This document shows, one piece after another, positions 59,970-64,000 of a DNA stretch of 64,000 bases. The notes beneath the pieces were generated by a model. That model did not search any database, was not told where the DNA came from, and saw only the letters and a program-made list of their open reading frames with translations. Origin of the DNA: Acidobacteriota bacterium (GTDB lineage Bacteria; Acidobacteriota; Vicinamibacteria; Vicinamibacterales; UBA2999); contig JADZCN010000124.1 in the NCBI GenBank assembly GCA_020851565.1, positions 1 to 64,000 of the forward strand. The letters are read 5' to 3'. A program made the translations under genes and the position numbers. How positions within the stretch are numbered: position 1 is the first letter of the stretch; the number at the start of each line of letters is the position of its first letter.

Positions 59970-62867
59970 ATGTCCACCCGGCCCGACGCCTTGAATCAGG
60001 ATCTGCACGCCGTCCTCGACGGTGAGGTCCGCTTCGACGCCGCCTCCCGCGCGCTCTACGCCACCGACGCCAGCGTCTATCAGATCACGCCGCTCGGCGT
60101 GGTCATCCCACGCTCAGTGGACGATGTGGTGAGGACGGTGAAGGTCGCGTCACGCCACGAGGTGCCGCTGACGCCGCGCGGTGGTGGCACCTCCCAGGCC
60201 GGGCAGGCCATCGGCGCCGGCGTCGTGATCGACACGTCGAAGTACCTGAACCGCATCCTGGCCATCGACCCTGATGCGCGCACGGCCCGGGTCCAGCCCG
60301 GCGTCGTCCTCGACGAGCTGAACGCCGCCCTCAAGCCCCACAACCTGCGCTTCGCGCCGGACGTGTCCTCCTCCAGCCGCGCCACCATCGGCGGCATGAC
60401 GGCCAACAACTCCAGCGGCGCCAGGTCGGTGATCTACGGCAAGACGATCGACCACGTGCGCGAGCTGGAGGTCGTGCTCTCCGACGGCGCCGTCGAACGC
60501 CTGCGGCCGCTCGCCCCCGAGGAGCTCGAAGCGGCCCGCCAGGGCGACGGCGTCGCCTCACGCGCCTACCGCACCGTTCCCACGCTGGCGCAAGCGCATG
60601 CCGCGGAGATCGCTCGCCGCTTCCCGAAGGTGCTCCGCCGGGTGGGCGGTTACAACCTCGACGCGTTCGTGGATCCGGCCCGGCCCGTGGACCTCTCGCG
60701 CATCATGGTTGGATCCGAGGGCACGCTGGGCTTTGTCGTGGAAGCCACCATCGGCCTCGTCCCGCTGCCTGCCGCCAAGGCCCTGCTGACCGCGGAGTTC
60801 GACCATCTGCTGGACGCTCTTGGGGCCACACCCATCGCGCTCCGGCACAACCCCGCCGCCGTGGAGGTGATGGACGACTTCATCCTCAGCCACACGCGCG
60901 ACAACGCCGCCCTCGACGCCATGCGCCGCCGCATCGTCGAACGCGACGGCTCGACGCTGCTCTGCATCGAGCTCTACGGCGACCACGCCGACGAGCTGCC
61001 GCCCCGGCTGGAGGCGCTGGCGCGCGACCTCCAGGCCAGCGGCGCCCCGTGCCGCACCCGCGCGATCACCGATCCCGCGGCACAGGCACGCGTCTGGAGC
61101 CTTCGCGAAGCCGCGCTCGGCCTCTCGATGGCGATGAAGGGCGACGGCAAGGCCGTCTCCTTCGTCGAGGACACGGCCGTCTCGCCCGAGCGCCTGCGCG
61201 AGTACATCGATCGCTTCTCGCGCATCATCGCGCGACACGGCACCACCGCCGGCATCTACGCTCACGCGTCGGTCGGATGCCTGCACGTGCGTCCAGTCGT
61301 GGACCTGAAGACGGCCGAGGGCGTGGCGCGCTTCGAGGCCATCGCTCACGAAGTGGCCGACCTCGTGCTCGAGTTCGGCGGGGCGCTGTCGGGCGAGCAC
61401 GGCGATGGCCTGGTGCGCGGCGCCTTCAACGAGAAGATGTTCGGCTCGGAGCTCTACCAGGCCTTCCGCGCGGTGAAGCAGACCTTCGATCCCCAGGCGC
61501 TCTTCAACCCCGGTCGCATCGTGGACACGCCGCCCATCACGTCGCACCTGCGCTTCGGCGCCGGCTACGCGACTCCAGACCCGGTCACCGTCTTCGACTA
61601 CACGGAGTTCGGCGGCTTCGGCCGCGCGGTGGAGATGTGCAGCGGCGTCGGCGCCTGCCGCAAGACGCTGGCAGGGACGATGTGCCCGTCGTACATGGCG
61701 ACGAGGGACGAGGCGCACTCCACGCGCGGGAGGGCGAACGTGCTCCGCCTCGCCATGAGCGGCCGGATGGCCGACGCGGGGCTGGACGATGAGAAAGTGC
61801 GCGAGGTGCTGGACCTGTGCCTCGAGTGCCGCGCGTGCAGGAGCGAGTGCCCCGTCGGCGTGGACGTGGCCCGCTACAAGAGCGAGTTCCTCGCCGGCTA
61901 CTACGCGCGCCACGGCGTGCCGCTGGAGGCGCGGGTGATCGGGCGCCTCCACGAGCTGGCGCCCTGGGGCAGCCGCCTCGCGCCCATCGCCAACGCGCTG
62001 GCCGGAAGCGCCCTGGGCCGTCGTGTGAACGAGGCGCTGCTGGGCCTCGACCGGCGGCGCCAGCCGCCGCGCTGGGCCCGGCGGACCCTGCGGGATCGCC
62101 TCGGCCGCGCGATCGCACGCACGTGCGCGCCTCGGGCCGTGCTCTTCGCCGATACCTTCACGTCGTACGTCGAGCCGGACATTGGCGTCGCCGCCTTCGA
62201 GCTGCTCGATCGTGCCGGCATCGGCGCTGCCCTGGCGCCGCACGTCTGCTGCGGGCGGCCGCTCATCTCGAAGGGCCTGCTCGCCGACGCGCGCGAGCTG
62301 GCGGCGCGCAACGTGGCCGCGCTCTATCCGCGCGCCGCCCGGGGCGAGGCCATCGTCTTCGTGGAGCCCTCGTGCCTGTCGGCCATCCGCGAGGACGCGC
62401 CGGACCTGCTGAGCGGATCGCTCCGGGAGAAGGCCCGGATTGTCGCGGGTCGGGCGGTGCTCTTCGAGGAGCACCTCGAGCGGGAGATCGCGGCCGGCCG
62501 CGCGCGGCTCGCGCTCGGGCCCGGCCCTTCGTCCGTGCTGCTGCACGTGCACTGCCACCAGCGGTCGATGGGCCTCGCGGCCCCGGCCGCGGCCCTGCTG
62601 TCGCGCATCCCCGGGGCGACGGTCACCGACCTCGACGCCGGATGTTGCGGCATGGCCGGCTCGTTCGGCTATGCGCGTGAGCACTACGACGTGTCGCAGG
62701 CCATCGGCGAGCGCAAGCTCCTCCCCGCCGCTCGTTCCATGGCCCCAGGCGCCGTTCTGGCCGCCGCGGGCACGTCGTGCCGCCACCAGGTGGCCCACTT
62801 CACTGGCGTGGATGCCGTGCATCCCGCCGTCCTGCTTCGATCGCTCCTGGAGGAACCTCCCGCATGA
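59970..62867 (+). CDS. FAD-linked and Fe-S 2-hydroxyacid oxidase (GlcD-GlcF-like fusion)
   Basis: 965 residues. The N-terminal half is a PCMH/FAD_binding_4 domain (VPLTPRGGGTSQAGQAIGAG, ATIGGMTANNSSGARSVIYG, MVGSEGTLGFVVEATIGLVP) and an FAD-oxidase C domain (HASVGCLHVRPVVDLKTAEG, GALSGEHGDGLVRGAFNEKM). The C-terminal half has two 4Fe-4S motifs (CSGVGACRKTLAGTMCPSY and CLECRACRSECPVG) and two CCG domains (HVCCGRPLISKG, DLDAGCCGMAGSFGYAREHY). Such fusions oxidise D-lactate, glycolate or similar acids and pass electrons to the quinone pool. The coupled transporter gene supports an acid-uptake and oxidation operon. Confidence 0.93.
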   Translation: MSTRPDALNQDLHAVLDGEVRFDAASRALYATDASVYQITPLGVVIPRSVDDVVRTVKVASRHEVPLTPRGGGTSQAGQAIGAGVVIDTSKYLNRILAIDPDARTARVQPGVVLDELNAALKPHNLRFAPDVSSSSRATIGGMTANNSSGARSVIYGKTIDHVRELEVVLSDGAVERLRPLAPEELEAARQGDGVASRAYRTVPTLAQAHAAEIARRFPKVLRRVGGYNLDAFVDPARPVDLSRIMVGSEGTLGFVVEATIGLVPLPAAKALLTAEFDHLLDALGATPIALRHNPAAVEVMDDFILSHTRDNAALDAMRRRIVERDGSTLLCIELYGDHADELPPRLEALARDLQASGAPCRTRAITDPAAQARVWSLREAALGLSMAMKGDGKAVSFVEDTAVSPERLREYIDRFSRIIARHGTTAGIYAHASVGCLHVRPVVDLKTAEGVARFEAIAHEVADLVLEFGGALSGEHGDGLVRGAFNEKMFGSELYQAFRAVKQTFDPQALFNPGRIVDTPPITSHLRFGAGYATPDPVTVFDYTEFGGFGRAVEMCSGVGACRKTLAGTMCPSYMATRDEAHSTRGRANVLRLAMSGRMADAGLDDEKVREVLDLCLECRACRSECPVGVDVARYKSEFLAGYYARHGVPLEARVIGRLHELAPWGSRLAPIANALAGSALGRRVNEALLGLDRRRQPPRWARRTLRDRLGRAIARTCAPRAVLFADTFTSYVEPDIGVAAFELLDRAGIGAALAPHVCCGRPLISKGLLADARELAARNVAALYPRAARGEAIVFVEPSCLSAIREDAPDLLSGSLREKARIVAGRAVLFEEHLEREIAAGRARLALGPGPSSVLLHVHCHQRSMGLAAPAAALLSRIPGATVTDLDAGCCGMAGSFGYAREHYDVSQAIGERKLLPAARSMAPGAVLAAAGTSCRHQVAHFTGVDAVHPAVLLRSLLEEPPA

Positions 62868-64000
62868 GCCTTGCCTGGATCTCGCTCATCGCGCTCGCCG
62901 TTGCCGTGACGCTCAGCATGTTCACGAAGGTGAACGTCGGCGTCGTCTCGCTGGCCTTCGCCTGGATCGTCGGCGTCTACCTGGGCGGGCTGCCGCTCGG
63001 GCAGGTGATCGGCACGTTCCCGGTGCAGCTGTTCCTGACGCTGGCGGGCGTGACGCTGCTCTTCGGCATGGCCAACGCCAACGGTACGCTGGGACGGCTG
63101 GCGGCGAGGGCGGTGCACATCTGCGGTGGAAACGCAGGGCTCATTCCCTTCATGTTCTTTGCGATCGCGCTGGGGCTCTCGACCATCGGGCCCGGCAACA
63201 TCTCGACGGCCGCGATCCTCGCGCCGATGGGCATGGCGGTGGGCGCGCAGGCGGGCATCTCGCCGTTCCTGATGACGCTGATGGTGGGCAACGGCGCCCA
63301 GGCCGGGGCGCTTTCACCCTTCGCCCCGACTGGCGTCATCGTGAACGGCATCATGGAGCGCATCGGGCTGGGCGGCATGGAGTGGACCACCTATGCCAAC
63401 AACCTGCTGGCGCACATTGCCATTACCTTCATCGCGTACTTCATCTTCGGCGGCGTGAAGCTGTTCCGCCGGCACGCCGACCATGTGGCGGATGTCGAGG
63501 CCACGAAGATCGAGCCGTTCCAGGCCGTGCACTGGCTGACGCTGGCGGTGCTCGCCGCCCTTGTCGTAGGCGTGGTCGCCTTCGACCTGCAGGTGGGCAT
63601 GGCGGCGCTCACGGGCGCCGCCTTCCTCTCGCTCGTGAACGCGGCCGACGAGAAAGAGGCCATCAGGAAGATGCCCTGGGGCGTGGTGCTGATGGTGTGC
63701 GGCGTCACGGTGCTGATCGGCGTGCTCGAGAAGACGCAGGGCATGGCGCTTTTCTCGGACCTGCTGGCGCGCGTGTCCTCGCCGTCCACGGTCACCGGCA
63801 TCGTCGCGCTCGTCGTCGGCATCGTCTCGGTGTACAGCAGCACGTCCGGCGTGGTGCTCCCGGCGTTCCTGCCCACGGTGCCGGGCCTCGTGGAGCGCCT
63901 GGGCGGCGGCGATGCCATGGGGATCGCGTCGGCCATGATGGTCGGCGGCCACCTGGTGGATCTCTCCCCGCTCTCCACCATCGGTGCGCTCTGCATCGCC
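62864..64000 (+). CDS. MatC-like/SLC13-type carboxylate permease, partial
   Basis: 379 residues before the right edge cuts the gene. ATG 62864 overlaps the oxidase stop by ATGA and GGAGG lies upstream. At least nine TM helices are present. The N-terminal part (FTKVNVGVVSLAFAWIVGVY, GVTLLFGMANANGTLGRLAA) resembles the dicarboxylate carrier MatC N domain. Paired re-entrant motifs TIGPGNISTAAILAPMGMAV and VYSSTSGVVLPAFLPTVPGL, with a final HLVDLSPLSTIGALCIA, match ion-transporter-type permeases. The likely substrate is a hydroxy- or dicarboxylate used by the preceding oxidase. Confidence 0.85.
   Translation, partial: MSLAWISLIALAVAVTLSMFTKVNVGVVSLAFAWIVGVYLGGLPLGQVIGTFPVQLFLTLAGVTLLFGMANANGTLGRLAARAVHICGGNAGLIPFMFFAIALGLSTIGPGNISTAAILAPMGMAVGAQAGISPFLMTLMVGNGAQAGALSPFAPTGVIVNGIMERIGLGGMEWTTYANNLLAHIAITFIAYFIFGGVKLFRRHADHVADVEATKIEPFQAVHWLTLAVLAALVVGVVAFDLQVGMAALTGAAFLSLVNAADEKEAIRKMPWGVVLMVCGVTVLIGVLEKTQGMALFSDLLARVSSPSTVTGIVALVVGIVSVYSSTSGVVLPAFLPTVPGLVERLGGGDAMGIASAMMVGGHLVDLSPLSTIGALCIA

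Noticed and set aside
60558-62822. A 754-residue minus-strand open frame opposite the FAD/Fe-S oxidase
   Set aside because: Antisense shadow with no recognisable domain; the plus strand has complete FAD and Fe-S motifs.

Overview
The window is a 64 kb piece of a high-GC bacterial chromosome. Several things point to Acidobacteriota, probably the Vicinamibacteria: a long MacB/FtsX-type permease of the acidobacterial ADOP kind, many exported proteins with carboxypeptidase-regulatory-like or TPR domains, a Pkn-type Ser/Thr kinase with TPRs, PQQ and c-type cytochrome redox proteins, and PilT. No rRNA, tRNA, CRISPR array, prophage or intact insertion sequence is visible. Coding density is high and many neighbouring genes overlap by 1-4 nt.

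Layout. 0-7 kb: a truncated Uma2 protein, a coupled sigma factor/anti-sigma pair, a haem-binding lipoprotein with a regulatory-like domain, an exported protein and an MFS transporter. 7-17 kb: an outer-membrane-like protein, an AraC regulator divergent from an FAD monooxygenase, a small membrane ORF broken by TAG, a DUF4139 protein, a glycosidase-like protein and a Tat-exported amidase. 17-28 kb: PilT, a frameshifted alpha/beta hydrolase, a polytopic GT-C-like protein, a CBS protein, two cytochromes c, a PNPOx / PNPOx-GAF-winged-helix pair, a GMC oxidoreductase with its small subunit, and RpiB. 28-41 kb: GNAT, ADOP permease, VapBC-like pair, RidA, class A beta-lactamase, GlyA, DinG-like helicase, TPR protein, YggS, DivIVA, DUF167, HutI and an FTCD_C cyclodeaminase. 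42-46 kb: a four-gene operon for an exported protein, an exported metallophosphatase, an exported atypical-kinase-like protein and a DUF4956 membrane protein. 46-55 kb: Ser/Thr kinase, two tandem GT2 genes, a PQQ dehydrogenase with a C-terminal frameshift, LepB and LepA. 55-64 kb: a MITE-like element next to a gutted cyclophilin gene, a barrel-like protein, a gene fragment, a DUF885 peptidase, a D-threonine-aldolase-like enzyme, a SelW/Rdx-family selenoprotein with an in-frame UGA, and a GlcD-GlcF-like oxidase coupled to a MatC-like carboxylate transporter.

Two genome-wide habits stand out. First, intergenic gaps are filled with short, language-like direct repeats (units related to TCTTGAGG, GGTTCTCGG, TCCCTGA, ATCTGCGTTC, CGCACCCGTT, GGCGCAATG), sometimes arranged as inverted arms between convergent genes. 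Second, several genes have a -10-like hexamer only 5-11 nt before the start codon and no Shine-Dalgarno, which suggests leaderless transcripts.

The most interesting items are the UGA-containing SelW-like gene with a foldable bacterial SECIS, the phosphatase/kinase-like/DUF4956 operon, and the MITE-like element.
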